A stretch of DNA of 32,830 bases from an uncultured Clostridia bacterium (GCA_947628135.1 CANQYT010000016.1:1-32830), one strand, 5' to 3'; numbered from the stretch's first letter, positions 22,936 through 31,390 are shown. Notes: generated from the letters alone by a model not told the origin. Numbers and translations: made by a program.

Positions 22936-24438
22936 ATGAGCGAACAAATTCCGACAAACGAGCAAGATCTCAACGAGATTTTGCGTATTCGCCGCGAAAA
23001 ATTGGCAAAACTGATTTCCGACGGCAAAAATCCCTACGAGATCACCCGTTTCGACAGAACGCACACCTCCAAGCAGATTTTGGAAAACTACGTCGATCCC
23101 GTCGAGGGCGAAGAATACAAACCTATGACGGTCTCCGTTGCGGGTCGTATGACGTCGCGCCGAATTATGGGCAAAGCGAGTTTCTGCCACATTCTGGACG
23201 GAGACGGAACGGTACAACTGTACGTCAAGCGGGACGAAGTGGGGGACGAAGCCTATGCCGAATTTAAGTCGTGGGATATAGGCGACATCATCGGCGGCGA
23301 AGGAGAGGTGTTCCGCACTCATATGGGCGAGATATCCGTGCGGCTTACGAGCATAAAGTTGCTCAGCAAGTCGCTGCTGCCCCTCCCCGAGAAATTCCAC
23401 GGGCTGCGGGACGTAGAGACTCGCTACCGTCAGCGTTACGTGGACCTCATCGCAAATCCCGACGTAAAGCGCACCTTCGTACTGCGCAGCAAGGTTTTGA
23501 AGGCTATCAGAGAGTATCTTGACGCGCGTGGCTATCTGGAAGTGGAAACGCCCATTCTCAACACGATCGCAGGCGGAGCAAACGCCCGTCCTTTTATCAC
23601 GCATCACAACACGCTGGACATAGATATGTATATGCGTATCGCCACGGAACTTCACCTCAAACGTCTCATCGTCGGCGGGTTCGAGCGCGTGTACGAAATA
23701 GGACGGCAGTTCCGCAACGAGGGTATGGATCTCAAACACAATCCGGAGTTTACCACGATTGAGTTGTATCAGGCGTACACGGATTTCCGCGGAATGATGG
23801 ATATAGTACAGGGTATGTTTTGCTACTGCGCCGACACCGTGTTGGGCACGCGCAAATTGCCCTACGGCGAAGTCACTATCGACCTTGACAATTGGTCGAA
23901 ACTAACGATGATCGAAGCCGTCAGGAAGTACACGGGAGTGGATTTCGACGCATTGGATACGCAACAGGCAGTGGAGCGGTGCGCACAGGCGGGTATTGAA
24001 CTAAGCGCAGGCAAGCGCACTTGGGGCAACGCGCTCTATGAGTACTTCGACGCGTTTGTGGAAAAGGAACTCGTCCAGCCCACATTCATCTACGACTATC
24101 CCGTCGAGGTAAGTCCTTTGGCAAAGAAAAAGCCCTCCGACCCACGTTTGACGGAGCGTTTCGAATTTTTCATCAACTGTGCGGAAATGGGCAACGCTTT
24201 CTCCGAACTGAACGACCCGATAGACCAGTACGAACGTTTTGCGGCGCAGGTCGCCGCCAAGGCGCAAGGCGACGACGAGGCGCAGATGATGGACAGAGAT
24301 TTCATCACGGCATTGGAATACGGAATGCCCCCTACGGGCGGTTTGGGTATCGGCATAGACCGAATGGTAATGCTTTTCACAAACAATCAAAGCATTCGCG
24401 ACGTACTGCTGTTCCCCACGATGAAACCGATAGATTAG
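22936..24438 (+). CDS. lysS: Lysyl-tRNA synthetase, class II
   Basis: A 500-residue class II synthetase. An N-terminal OB-fold anticodon domain (about 60-170, with VAGRMTSRRIMGKASF) is followed by the catalytic core with motif 2 (FRNEGMDLKHNPEFTTIELY), the substrate loop and motif 3 (GMPPTGGLGIGIDRMVML). It charges tRNA-Lys. The ribosome site is GAGGA. The Nudix gene begins 1 base after its stop. Complete, with no unusual residue seen. Confidence 0.97.
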   Translation: MSEQIPTNEQDLNEILRIRREKLAKLISDGKNPYEITRFDRTHTSKQILENYVDPVEGEEYKPMTVSVAGRMTSRRIMGKASFCHILDGDGTVQLYVKRDEVGDEAYAEFKSWDIGDIIGGEGEVFRTHMGEISVRLTSIKLLSKSLLPLPEKFHGLRDVETRYRQRYVDLIANPDVKRTFVLRSKVLKAIREYLDARGYLEVETPILNTIAGGANARPFITHHNTLDIDMYMRIATELHLKRLIVGGFERVYEIGRQFRNEGMDLKHNPEFTTIELYQAYTDFRGMMDIVQGMFCYCADTVLGTRKLPYGEVTIDLDNWSKLTMIEAVRKYTGVDFDALDTQQAVERCAQAGIELSAGKRTWGNALYEYFDAFVEKELVQPTFIYDYPVEVSPLAKKKPSDPRLTERFEFFINCAEMGNAFSELNDPIDQYERFAAQVAAKAQGDDEAQMMDRDFITALEYGMPPTGGLGIGIDRMVMLFTNNQSIRDVLLFPTMKPID

Positions 24439-24439
24439 T

Positions 24440-24898
24440 ATGGCGCGGGCAAAATATCAGGTGTTGGTGCTGCCCTTTTTAAGGACGGGCGGCGAACGTA
24501 AATACTGCATTTTCAAACGCCGCGATATGGGAATATGGCAATTTGTCAGCGGCGGCGGAGAGGAAACGGACTCGTCCATATTGCATTCCGCTCGGCGCGA
24601 AGCGTTTGAAGAGGCGGGCATAAGTTACGAGTGCAATTGTTTCCCGTTGGAAACGCGCGCAAGTCTGCCAAGTTACCTGTTTCCCTTTGCGGAAACGATA
24701 TGGGGTAGGGATTTTCTCATTGTGCCGGAGTACGCTTTCGCAGTGGAAACGCTCGACGAGCGAGTGATTCTTTCCGACGAACACACCGAATGCCGATGGG
24801 TAAGTTACGACGAGGCGATGCAACTGCTGTATTTCGACAGCAACAAAACTGCGCTTTGGGAACTTGACGCCAAACTGAAATTCGGCTCGGTAAGTTAG
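24440..24898 (+). CDS. Nudix hydrolase with altered Nudix box
   Basis: A 152-residue Nudix protein; the helix motif REAFEEAGI (53-61) is intact. The first acidic position of the box (Gx5E) is Ser45 instead of Glu, while two other Glu residues (41-42) sit nearby. Metal binding by the REUxEE part should still work. The fold resembles dihydroneopterin-triphosphate or dNTP pyrophosphatases; the substrate is unknown. It begins 1 base after the lysS stop with no ribosome site of its own, so it depends on coupled translation. A hairpin at 24907-24935 follows. Confidence 0.85.
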   Translation: MARAKYQVLVLPFLRTGGERKYCIFKRRDMGIWQFVSGGGEETDSSILHSARREAFEEAGISYECNCFPLETRASLPSYLFPFAETIWGRDFLIVPEYAFAVETLDERVILSDEHTECRWVSYDEAMQLLYFDSNKTALWELDAKLKFGSVS

Positions 24899-24906
24899 CA
24901 AATTTT

Positions 24907-24943
24907 CACCGCAACGAAAACTTTTCATTGCGGTGTTTGTTTT
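24907..24943 (+). terminator. Terminator of the greA-lysS-nudix operon
   Basis: A nearly perfect 14-bp stem (24907-24920 with 24922-24935, one mismatch) followed by TTTGTTTT. The GNAT ribosome site begins directly after. Confidence 0.75.
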
Positions 24944-24953
24944 AGGAGACGAT

Positions 24954-25430
24954 ATGATCACTTTTCGCACAGCGACGGAGGCGGATTACCATTCCCTTGC
25001 GGAACTGAAATGGGCGCACGCCGTCGAAGATGACCGCGACTACGGAGAACGGAATGTCGAAGGCGTAAATAAAGAACAATTTTGCAGACAATTCGAAGAT
25101 TTCTGCAAAAGAGACAGCGGCTACACGGCATACGTAGGATGCGACGGCGTTACCGTCGTCTCCGCGATGTTCGTGTATCTGATACCGAAACTGCCCAAAC
25201 CCAACGGCAAGGCGCAATGTTTGGCATATCTGACAAACGTGTACACTGCGGCGCAGTATCGCAACAAAGGTATCGGCAGCGCATTGCTCGACTATGTAAA
25301 GCGGCAACTCGTCGCTCAAAAGTGCGAGTTGGTTTTCGCTTGGCGCAGCGACAATTCCGTCAGGTGGTACAAGCGCAACGGGTTCGTGGAAGCGGACGAC
25401 TTTATGCAGTGCGTGCTTTGCGGAGAGTAA
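24954..25430 (+). CDS. GNAT-family N-acetyltransferase
   Basis: A 158-residue single GNAT domain: MITFRTATEADYHSLAELKW start, motif A LTNVYTAAQYRNKGIGSALLDYV with the acetyl-CoA pyrophosphate loop QYRNKGIG, and motif B WYKRNGF near the end. The acceptor is unknown. The ATG at 24954 is preferred to an upstream TTG because it follows TTTAGGAGAC and gives the typical family start. It stands after a terminator, so it may have its own weak promoter in the stem region. Confidence 0.9.
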   Translation: MITFRTATEADYHSLAELKWAHAVEDDRDYGERNVEGVNKEQFCRQFEDFCKRDSGYTAYVGCDGVTVVSAMFVYLIPKLPKPNGKAQCLAYLTNVYTAAQYRNKGIGSALLDYVKRQLVAQKCELVFAWRSDNSVRWYKRNGFVEADDFMQCVLCGE

Positions 25431-25463
25431 AGCAGAACGTAAATATATATTTGCGGAGAAAAT

Positions 25464-25925
25464 ATGGCTGTTTTGCATATTTACAAACCAAAATTTGCGG
25501 TGATAGGGATAGAGGGCAGTACAAACGACGGCAATGGTTTTATTGAAAAACTGTGGAAAGAAGCCAATTCCCGATTTGCCGAGATAGAAACGCTTTGTAA
25601 ACGCGACGATGACGGGGCTTTCGCAGGGTTCTGGGGAGCGATGACCGATTTTACTCGCAGTTTCCAACCTTGGGAGAATTTTTCCGAAGGACTTTATCTT
25701 GCTGGAGCGGAGTGCAAAGTTGATGCGGAAGCGCCAAAAGGGTGGACAAAATGGATAGTGCCGTCTTTCGAGTATCTGCGTTTTGATTGCGAGGAGTTTT
25801 CTTTTTCACAGGCAATGGACTATGTAAAAGAAAACGGTTTTTCCCTTGTCGGTGCTGTACACGATTTTACTGACCCTCGTACAGGTAAAGGGTATATATA
25901 TGTACCTATAAAGCGCGATGAATAA
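25464..25925 (+). CDS. GyrI-like / AraC effector-binding domain protein
   Basis: A 153-residue stand-alone GyrI-like small-molecule-binding domain (SHV fold). The family pattern KFAVIGIEGSTNDG ... IEKLWKEANSRF at the start and the FDCEEFSFSQAMDYV and YIYVPIK segments at the end are clear. Such proteins bind hydrophobic or cationic small molecules and often act in multidrug sensing or hydrolysis. There is no DNA-binding domain. GCGGAGAAAAT precedes the ATG. It overlaps the next gene by 8 bases. Confidence 0.8.
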   Translation: MAVLHIYKPKFAVIGIEGSTNDGNGFIEKLWKEANSRFAEIETLCKRDDDGAFAGFWGAMTDFTRSFQPWENFSEGLYLAGAECKVDAEAPKGWTKWIVPSFEYLRFDCEEFSFSQAMDYVKENGFSLVGAVHDFTDPRTGKGYIYVPIKRDE

Positions 25926-26418
25926 AATGGAAATTTGGGACGTCTACAACAAAGAATTTCAACTTATCGAGGGGGTTACGCTCGTCCGCGGACAGAGTAT
26001 ACCTTCGGGTACGTATCACCTTGTGTGCGACATTTTGGTGCGGCACAAAGACGGCAGTTATCTCGTAATGCAACGCGATCCGCGCAAACATCACGGACTT
26101 ATGTGGGAAGCGACCGCGGGCGGCTCGGCGTTGAGAGGAGAAACTCCGATAGAGTGCGCCGTGCGCGAACTGTTTGAAGAAACGGGCGTGGTCGCCGAAA
26201 ATATCCGCGAAGTGGGGCGCACAACCGAAAGGCAAAGTCACTACGTAGAGTTCCTGTGCGAAACGGACTGTCCCAAAGACTCAATTGTTCTACAAGAAGG
26301 CGAAACCGTCGCTTACCGCTGGGTGAGCAAAGACGAACTGCTTGCGATGGGCTCGAAATGCCTGCTTACAGAACGTATGGAACTGTTTTTGGACGAATTG
26401 AAGAAAAGTCCACGTTGA
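25918..26418 (+). CDS. Nudix hydrolase (complete box)
   Basis: A 166-residue Nudix protein with a full consensus box: G69-x5-E75-x7-RELFEETGV (83-91). The N-terminus (MEIWDVYNKEFQLIEG) resembles the IDI/YfcD-like branch, in which it would hydrolyse a nucleotide-linked pyrophosphate or act as an isopentenyl-diphosphate-type enzyme; hydrolysis is more likely. Either the ATG at 25918 (overlapping the preceding gene) or the one at 25927 may be used. It is in a run with the TIGR04076 gene 14 bases downstream. Confidence 0.88.
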   Translation: MNKMEIWDVYNKEFQLIEGVTLVRGQSIPSGTYHLVCDILVRHKDGSYLVMQRDPRKHHGLMWEATAGGSALRGETPIECAVRELFEETGVVAENIREVGRTTERQSHYVEFLCETDCPKDSIVLQEGETVAYRWVSKDELLAMGSKCLLTERMELFLDELKKSPR

Positions 26419-26432
26419 ATTTTTCAAGCAAT

Positions 26433-26738
26433 ATGAAAGTAAAAATCACCGCATTGAAACAAACGATATACCACGACCTCATCGCCGCCTACGAACTTCC
26501 GCAGACAAATCCGTGTGAAGTTCGTGTGGGGCAGACTTGGTTGACGGACGATTGCGCTTGTCCCGACGGAATGTGCGAGACGGCTTGGCAAACGTTGCTG
26601 CCTTTCGTGCGCCGACTGCTCAACGGCGGCGGGCGCTTTTACGGCGAATGGATGCGCGATCCGTACAGTGCGCTTGTAAGTTGCAACGACGGCTTTCGTC
26701 CGATGTCTTTTTTGTTGGAAGTCGTTGCCGAGGAGTGA
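26433..26738 (+). CDS. TIGR04076-family protein
   Basis: A 101-residue protein matching the TIGR04076 pattern: MKVKITALKQTIYHDLIAAY at the start, CPDGMCETAW in the middle, and CNDGFRPMSFLLE at the end, with cysteines typical of the family. The family has no known activity; it is common in anaerobes, and the cysteines suggest metal or redox chemistry. The ATG at 26433 gives the canonical start. It is 14 bases after the Nudix gene without an obvious ribosome site. Confidence 0.85.
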   Translation: MKVKITALKQTIYHDLIAAYELPQTNPCEVRVGQTWLTDDCACPDGMCETAWQTLLPFVRRLLNGGGRFYGEWMRDPYSALVSCNDGFRPMSFLLEVVAEE

Positions 26739-26848
26739 ACGTTCGTCACTGTGGCAAGTTTTCGCGGGCAATGTCATCGGCAAGTTGTCTGCGGCACAAA
26801 AACGAAATGGAACGGAATTTTCATAGGAGAAAATTTCTATCTTTTTTG

Positions 26849-26877
26849 TTGACGGTTTGCCGCCGACGATATATACT
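26849..26877 (+). promoter_or_regulatory. Promoter of the thioesterase gene
   Basis: TTGACG (26849-26854), 17 bases, TATACT (26872-26877). The ATG follows only 7 bases after the -10, so the message should be leaderless. Confidence 0.8.
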
Positions 26878-26884
26878 TTTTTCT

Positions 26885-27601
26885 ATGATATACGTAAAAA
26901 GACAAATCGCAAGCAGTTCCGTCATTGGCGCGGACGCCAAGTTGTCCTTTATCGGACTGTTCGACGTGGTGGAAGACGCCATCACCGAATGTATGGGAGA
27001 ACTACATCTCGACGGAGTCACCGTCAAACGCGAGTACAACGCCTTTTGGGTGTTTACGAAAAACAAAATCAAGTTGTTCGACGCTCTCGTTTGGGGAGAG
27101 AAGTTTACCGTCGAAAGTTTCGTTTCCTCTCTTTCGCCCGCCAAAATGACCGTTGACACCGCTCTTACAAAGTCGGACGGCACTTTGGCGGCGTATTCGA
27201 GTTGCGAAATGTGCGTACTTGATTTGACGACGGGGCGCATACGTCGCACGTCAACGGTCGGCATAGACGATTCGTTCGTCGTGGAGAAGCCGCGCTGCGC
27301 AATGTCCTTTGAGCGCATAGACGCCGACGGTTTGCCGCAGGCAGACGAAGCGGTAGTGCGTTCCACCAACGTAGATTACAGCAGGCATTGCAACAACGTA
27401 GAGTATTTGCGTTTTCTGTTCAACACCTATTCCGTAGAGGAATTGACGCAACTCAATGTGCGCGAGATAGAGGTGTGCTACGTCGCGCAGGCATACGAAG
27501 GCGACCGCCTTTGCATACACAAAGGCGTTTTCGACGGTTGCGACGTTTTTTCCGTCAGGAAAGACAACGCCGAGATCGTCAAATGTCTCATTTCCCGTTG
27601 A
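26885..27601 (+). CDS. Acyl-ACP thioesterase-like double hotdog protein
   Basis: A 238-residue protein of the acyl-ACP thioesterase (FatA/PF01643) type with two hotdog folds. The first half has LSFIGLFDVVEDAITECMG and the second VRSTNVDYSRHCNNVEYLRFL, whose RHCNNVEY is the conserved hotdog helix and active-site region, followed by REIEVCYVAQAYEGD. It releases fatty acids from acyl carrier protein, or acts on another acyl thioester. There is no ribosome site: the ATG lies where transcription should begin. A terminator follows directly. Confidence 0.87.
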   Translation: MIYVKRQIASSSVIGADAKLSFIGLFDVVEDAITECMGELHLDGVTVKREYNAFWVFTKNKIKLFDALVWGEKFTVESFVSSLSPAKMTVDTALTKSDGTLAAYSSCEMCVLDLTTGRIRRTSTVGIDDSFVVEKPRCAMSFERIDADGLPQADEAVVRSTNVDYSRHCNNVEYLRFLFNTYSVEELTQLNVREIEVCYVAQAYEGDRLCIHKGVFDGCDVFSVRKDNAEIVKCLISR

Positions 27602-27607
27602 TTATAT

Positions 27608-27643
27608 GCACCCCATTTTGAGTATATGGGGTGCGATTTTTTT
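27608..27643 (+). terminator. Terminator of the thioesterase gene
   Basis: A perfect 8-bp stem GCACCCCA/TGGGGTGC (27608-27615 with 27627-27634) followed by GA and seven T. Confidence 0.9.
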
Positions 27644-27651
27644 AATGTTTC

Positions 27652-28599
27652 TCATCTTGTGCTGTTTTCGGCGCGTTTCGAAGCGCCGATAGCGTCTTTT
27701 TGTTCCAGCAGGTTGTTTCGGTAATTGAATTTTTTCAGCACCTTGATTTTCCGCGTTGCGGTAACTTCCGTGTAGCGTTCCGTAATTGACACGTTGCTGT
27801 GACCGAGTATTTCTTGCACGCTGCGCAGATCCGAGCCGTTTGCAAGCAGGTTGGTGGCAAACGTATGCCGCAAATAGTGCGGCGTGGCGTGTACGTTGAT
27901 GTCGGCGAGTTTTTTGTATTTGTCGAATATGTCCTCTATGCCGTGTATGGAAATCGGTCCGTTTTGACGGTTTACAAACACGTATTTGTGTTGCGCGTTC
28001 AATTTCGAGCGCAAATTGAGCCATTGTCTGATGTTTGTAACCGTTTCCGTGCAGGACAGGTAAATCAGCCTTTCCTTTTTGCCTTTGCCGTGTATCAGTA
28101 TGATTCGCGAGCGCAAGTCCACGTCCTCCACCGTCATCGCGGCGGCTTCGCCGATACGTATACCCGTCGAACACAGCAAGTCAATCAACGCCAGATCCCG
28201 CGTAATTTCGAATACGGCAAATTTCGTAGTCGCCTTTGCCTGTATGTCGTACAGCGTAGTAAGCAATTTTTTCACTTCGCGCACGGTAATGGTGCGCGGA
28301 AGCGTTTTTTCCGATTTGAGATGAAATTCGAATTGCAACATCGGGTTGGACAACTTGTCGTTGCGGTAAACGTACTTAAAGTATTGGTGCAGTGTGGCGA
28401 GATGCCGTTTGATAGTGCTTACTTTGTGGTTGGTTTCCAGCAGGTGCGACACGTATGTCATTACGTTTCCGCCCTCCTCCGCAAGGTATCTGTTGTATGC
28501 GGAAATGTCCTGCCTGTATGCGCATATCGTCTTGTCGCTGAGATTTTTCGTGATTTTGCAATGCGCGATAAATTCCGTTACTGTGTCCGTTCGTTTCAT
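27652..28599 (-). CDS. Tyrosine recombinase, XerC/XerD type
   Basis: A 315-residue recombinase with an N-terminal SAM-like core-binding domain (about 5-95) and a full catalytic domain: R148 (TGIRIGEA), K172 (GKGKKERL), H241-xx-R244 (HYLRHTFA), H267 (LGHSN) and nucleophile Y276 (ERYTEV). It cuts and rejoins DNA through a 3'-phosphotyrosine. The spacing between K and the HxxR lacks the extra insert of integron integrases, so it is Xer-like. CAAGGAG precedes the ATG. Whether it is the chromosomal dimer-resolution enzyme or serves the adjacent small-gene array is open; its position beside orphan genes favours an accessory role. Confidence 0.93.
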   Translation of the reverse strand: MKRTDTVTEFIAHCKITKNLSDKTICAYRQDISAYNRYLAEEGGNVMTYVSHLLETNHKVSTIKRHLATLHQYFKYVYRNDKLSNPMLQFEFHLKSEKTLPRTITVREVKKLLTTLYDIQAKATTKFAVFEITRDLALIDLLCSTGIRIGEAAAMTVEDVDLRSRIILIHGKGKKERLIYLSCTETVTNIRQWLNLRSKLNAQHKYVFVNRQNGPISIHGIEDIFDKYKKLADINVHATPHYLRHTFATNLLANGSDLRSVQEILGHSNVSITERYTEVTATRKIKVLKKFNYRNNLLEQKDAIGASKRAENSTR

Positions 28600-28902
28600 A
28601 ATTTTTTTCTCCTTGTGTTTTTGATAAGGAAAATTTTACTAAAAAAATTATGTTATATCTAAAAAAATTAAGTGCTTTTCAAAAATATTGAGCGAACAAT
28701 CCAACTATTTTTTCGTTTTATAATCATTCTACAACATTGTGTTGATATAAATCGCTCAATTTGTAAAACGACAAAAATATTCAAGTAAACTTCGCTTGAA
28801 AAAATGTTTGTGCAATAACGCAAAATTTACAGTTAAACTCGCCCGCAGAACCCGCCGTTTATTTGAAATTACCAATGCCGTTCCATCGTTGAGCAAGCCA
28901 TT
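28600..28902. other. Gene-free A+T-rich region upstream of the recombinase
   Basis: No gene in about 300 bases. It contains an inverted repeat ATTGAGCGA (28687-28695) with TCGCTCAAT (28752-28760) and a small stem TTCAAG/CTTGAA around 28780-28800. It could hold the recombinase promoter (TATAAC on the minus strand near 28650) and a recombination or regulator site. Confidence 0.45.
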
Positions 28903-29151
28903 TCAACGGCAAAACGTCGGCAGCGGTGCGCTCGTTTTAGTTACGCCTCCGCCAAAGTCCCGTTTTGCTTGCCCCGTTCGGATTTGATTTGTTTGCGGCT
29001 TGTGGTATAATATTAAAAACGGATATTTGCTTTCAAAATACCTTACCAATTCTTTCCCCGTTTTTCTGTTTGCGGAAAGTTGGCAACGGTATTTCTCAAA
29101 AGTTTTTTTCCATTGTTCAATCATTTCCGGCGTCGGTTTTACAGTCAGCAT
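28903..29151 (-). CDS. Hypothetical protein, possibly truncated
   Basis: An 82-residue frame. The first 45 residues (MLTVKPTPEMIEQWKKTFEK, then a basic helix and KELVRYFESKYPF) look like a normal domain. The last 35 are low in structure and read through a TATAAT-like sequence of the other strand, as if the true 3' end had been replaced. GGAGATGAGTA precedes the ATG. It is 25 bases after the zinc-ribbon gene and likely co-transcribed. No family recognised. Confidence 0.45.
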   Translation of the reverse strand: MLTVKPTPEMIEQWKKTFEKYRCQLSANRKTGKELVRYFESKYPFLILYHKPQTNQIRTGQAKRDFGGGVTKTSAPLPTFCR

Positions 29152-29176
29152 TACTCATCTCCGCAAAAAAACAAAT

Positions 29177-29386
29177 TTACTCTCTGCGTTCTTTCTTCGG
29201 GTACAATTTTTCCGATGTTTTGCAGAATAACCGTACTGCGCTTCCGCAATCACGACAAACCGTAGCATAGAGTGGGACAGCCCGCGTTTTGCGTTCTAAA
29301 TATACTCCGCCGTAAGACCCTACCCTGCATTCAATCAATTCTTCCCCGCCGCAAAACGGGCATTTCTCGATTTTTACTTCTTTCAA
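29177..29386 (-). CDS. Small zinc-ribbon protein, copy 1
   Basis: A 69-residue protein with CPFCGG near the start and a CRDCGS pair later, giving a four-cysteine metal site. It is a clear paralog of the protein at 32145-32360: the first 16 residues and the ATVCRDCGS..R.FCKT..LYPKKER end are nearly identical, while the middle differs. It starts at TTG 29386 after GCGGAGGTATTTG, where the paralog uses ATG. Function unknown. Confidence 0.75.
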   Translation of the reverse strand: MKEVKIEKCPFCGGEELIECRVGSYGGVYLERKTRAVPLYATVCRDCGSAVRLFCKTSEKLYPKKERRE

Positions 29387-29430
29387 AACAAATACCTCCG
29401 CTAAATTTTATCGTTTTGTTTTGGGTTCTT

Positions 29431-29837
29431 TTAAGTATTGAAAATATCGTTTTCATTCGAGTTGTCCGAATGTTGATTTTTATCCTTTTTCGATGAGACG
29501 ATTTTTTTGACGGTTTGTACATACCACAATATTCCCGTTATGGGGGAGACAAGTAGACTTGATACAAGTATCCCGCCGAAACCGAAAATTACGCCGATGC
29601 GTACTCCGTCCCTAAAAGCATATTCGGGAGACTTGCCATCGAAATATTTTATTGCCAATTGCACGTCAAAAAGTATGGAAGGAATGAAAAAAACGCCCAG
29701 GAAACGACAATTACCATTGACGTAATTCTATATGCGTCGGGGACAAAAGTCGGGTCGAGAAAGTATAGTAAAACGACTAACCCCGCAAGTGTAATGCAAA
29801 TTGTCAAAACAATCAATAATCGTTTTATTTTGTTCAT
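29431..29837 (-). pseudogene. Small membrane protein split by a frameshift
   Basis: Two overlapping frames give one plausible protein: the first starts at ATG 29837 after AAGGAG (MNKIKRLLIVLTICITLAGL, two membrane helices) and the second continues as IPSILFDVQLAIKYFDGKS and a further helix pair to 29431. The join lies at an A7 run (29687-29693, T7 in the coding strand). One more T would restore SWAFFFIPSILFDVQLAIKYF. It may be a real inactivating deletion, a phase-variable tract or an assembly error. The restored product would have about 135 residues with four membrane helices. No family known to me. Confidence 0.6.
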
Positions 29838-29889
29838 CGAATTCTCCTTGCAAGTTTTTTCATAATACGCTTCTCCGATAAATCAAAAT

Positions 29890-30312
29890 CTATTTCTCTG
29901 ATTTTTCCAAAACAAACGAAAAACTGCCGTCGTTGCATTTACCGTCCGATTCAATTATTATATAAATCGTTTTACTGCCAGTAAAAGTTTCGGTTTTTCC
30001 GTCAACAGATCCGTTAGTTTCAATTTCAAATAAATTCAGTTTTTCATCATCGAAATCATAGTAAACTTTTATATTTCCCTCTTGAAGCGTCGCTTCATAA
30101 GTTATAAAAACCTCGTCTGCGCTATTGTTTTTCAAATGTATTACGTATATTCCGCTAAAACTATCAAATGAAACCGACGCATTATTTGAGGTATTTGTCC
30201 TTACCATCAGCGTAGCGTTATAATGACTTACATATTTATTTCCGCAAGCAGACAATGTAAAACACAATACCAATATTACAACTGCAATGATTACACTTGC
30301 AAATTTTTTCAT
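29890..30312 (-). CDS. Predicted lipoprotein
   Basis: A 140-residue protein with a lipoprotein signal: MKKFASVIIAVVILVLCFTL then the lipobox LSAC (Cys23 would be lipidated) and an extracellular beta-rich domain of about 117 residues with no known motif. It should sit on the outer face of the cytoplasmic membrane. CGGAGAAGTT precedes the ATG. Its promoter is in the repeated spacer at 30331-30530. Function unknown. Confidence 0.8.
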   Translation of the reverse strand: MKKFASVIIAVVILVLCFTLSACGNKYVSHYNATLMVRTNTSNNASVSFDSFSGIYVIHLKNNSADEVFITYEATLQEGNIKVYYDFDDEKLNLFEIETNGSVDGKTETFTGSKTIYIIIESDGKCNDGSFSFVLEKSEK

Positions 30313-30330
30313 AACTTCTCCGTTCAATTT

Positions 30331-30530
30331 CTGTTTGTAACCGCAAAGCGGTTGCTTCGTAATGCTACAATTATACCATAAAATAGAGAAAACGCAAGTA
30401 GCGGTCGGCGCTCCTAAATAAAGAGTAAATCCGAACCACTCACTCGTTACGAGTAGTTGATTCGGATTACACTTACTTGGTGCGTCGTCTAAAATCAATG
30501 TTGCACAGACGAATATACTAACAACACACA
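30331..30530 (-). repeat. Terminator-promoter spacer repeat, copy 1
   Basis: About 200 bases repeated at 31391-31604. On the minus strand it contains a hairpin built on AATCCGAA/TTCGGATT (30428-30435 with 30461-30468) and a T-rich tail, then a promoter: TTGCGT (complement of 30392-30397), 16 bases, TATAAT (complement of 30370-30375), then a small leader stem AACCGC/GCGGTT (30340-30353). It starts 10 bases after the stop of one gene and ends 18 bases before the start of the next. Confidence 0.85.
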
Positions 30531-30539
30531 TTGCCGCTT

Positions 30540-31373
30540 CTATGTTTTCATAATATATTCCAACATACTCAGTTCACGCTCAACTTGCTTGTAGTAGTCG
30601 CTTTGCAGATACGGCGGTGCGAATTTTTCTCTGTTACAAATCGCCTCGTTCGCTGTCTTGGGAACGGGAAGCGGTTGCAGGTCGGCAAAATCGTTCAACG
30701 GAGCGAGAACAGAATATGTTTCCTCGGTCAGGTAGTTTTTTGCAATTTGCCGATACTTCGAAAAGTCACACGGTTGCGACGGTTTCATATAGAAATAGTA
30801 GTGGACCGCTTCATCGACATAACAACAAAGGTTGCGGAGAATACGAACTTCTTTTTTCAAATCGGCTTTTGCCTTGTTTTTCAAGCCTAACGCAATTTTT
30901 TGCATTTGCCCGTAGAGCGGCATCTTCTTGATGGTATCGTTTACGGCAGACAACACCGCGTGTTTGAGGCTGTCGTCGATTTCCGCCATATGATACAGCG
31001 AAAAGACCTCGTGCGAGATACAGGAGAAAAGACGCTTTTCTCCTTGAAACAGAACTAAGTTTTCGAGCAATGGCGGTTCGCCCCCGAACATACAAGTAAG
31101 GCTTTCGTCGAGAATATGCTTTTTGAGCGATTCAGTCAGTCGGAAACGGAAAAGATTGCCACGCATACCGTTGTCGTTTTCTTCGTGCCGACAATACAGA
31201 AAGGCAGGAATGATATCTTCGTATTGTGTGCCGTATAAATCGTAAATATCTTTCAGTCCATAAATATCGCTGCCCAACAATTCGGCGGTATCACAGACGG
31301 ATAGCACCGTTTTCGTAACGCTTTGTTGTACTTCCTCAAACTGCGTGTAACAAGGAATATCTTCAAAATACAT
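30540..31373 (-). CDS. Hypothetical protein between two spacer repeats
   Basis: A 277-residue soluble protein, mostly helical, with cysteines scattered (not in paired metal motifs) and the segments MYFEDIPCYTQFEEVQQSV at the start and LQSDYYKQVERELSMLEYIM at the end. No signal peptide or membrane helix. GCGGAGAGATT precedes the ATG. I do not recognise a family. It is cleanly bracketed by two copies of the terminator-promoter repeat, making a one-gene cassette with its own promoter and terminator. Confidence 0.8.
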   Translation of the reverse strand: MYFEDIPCYTQFEEVQQSVTKTVLSVCDTAELLGSDIYGLKDIYDLYGTQYEDIIPAFLYCRHEENDNGMRGNLFRFRLTESLKKHILDESLTCMFGGEPPLLENLVLFQGEKRLFSCISHEVFSLYHMAEIDDSLKHAVLSAVNDTIKKMPLYGQMQKIALGLKNKAKADLKKEVRILRNLCCYVDEAVHYYFYMKPSQPCDFSKYRQIAKNYLTEETYSVLAPLNDFADLQPLPVPKTANEAICNREKFAPPYLQSDYYKQVERELSMLEYIMKT

Positions 31374-31390
31374 AATCTCTCCGCAAATTC

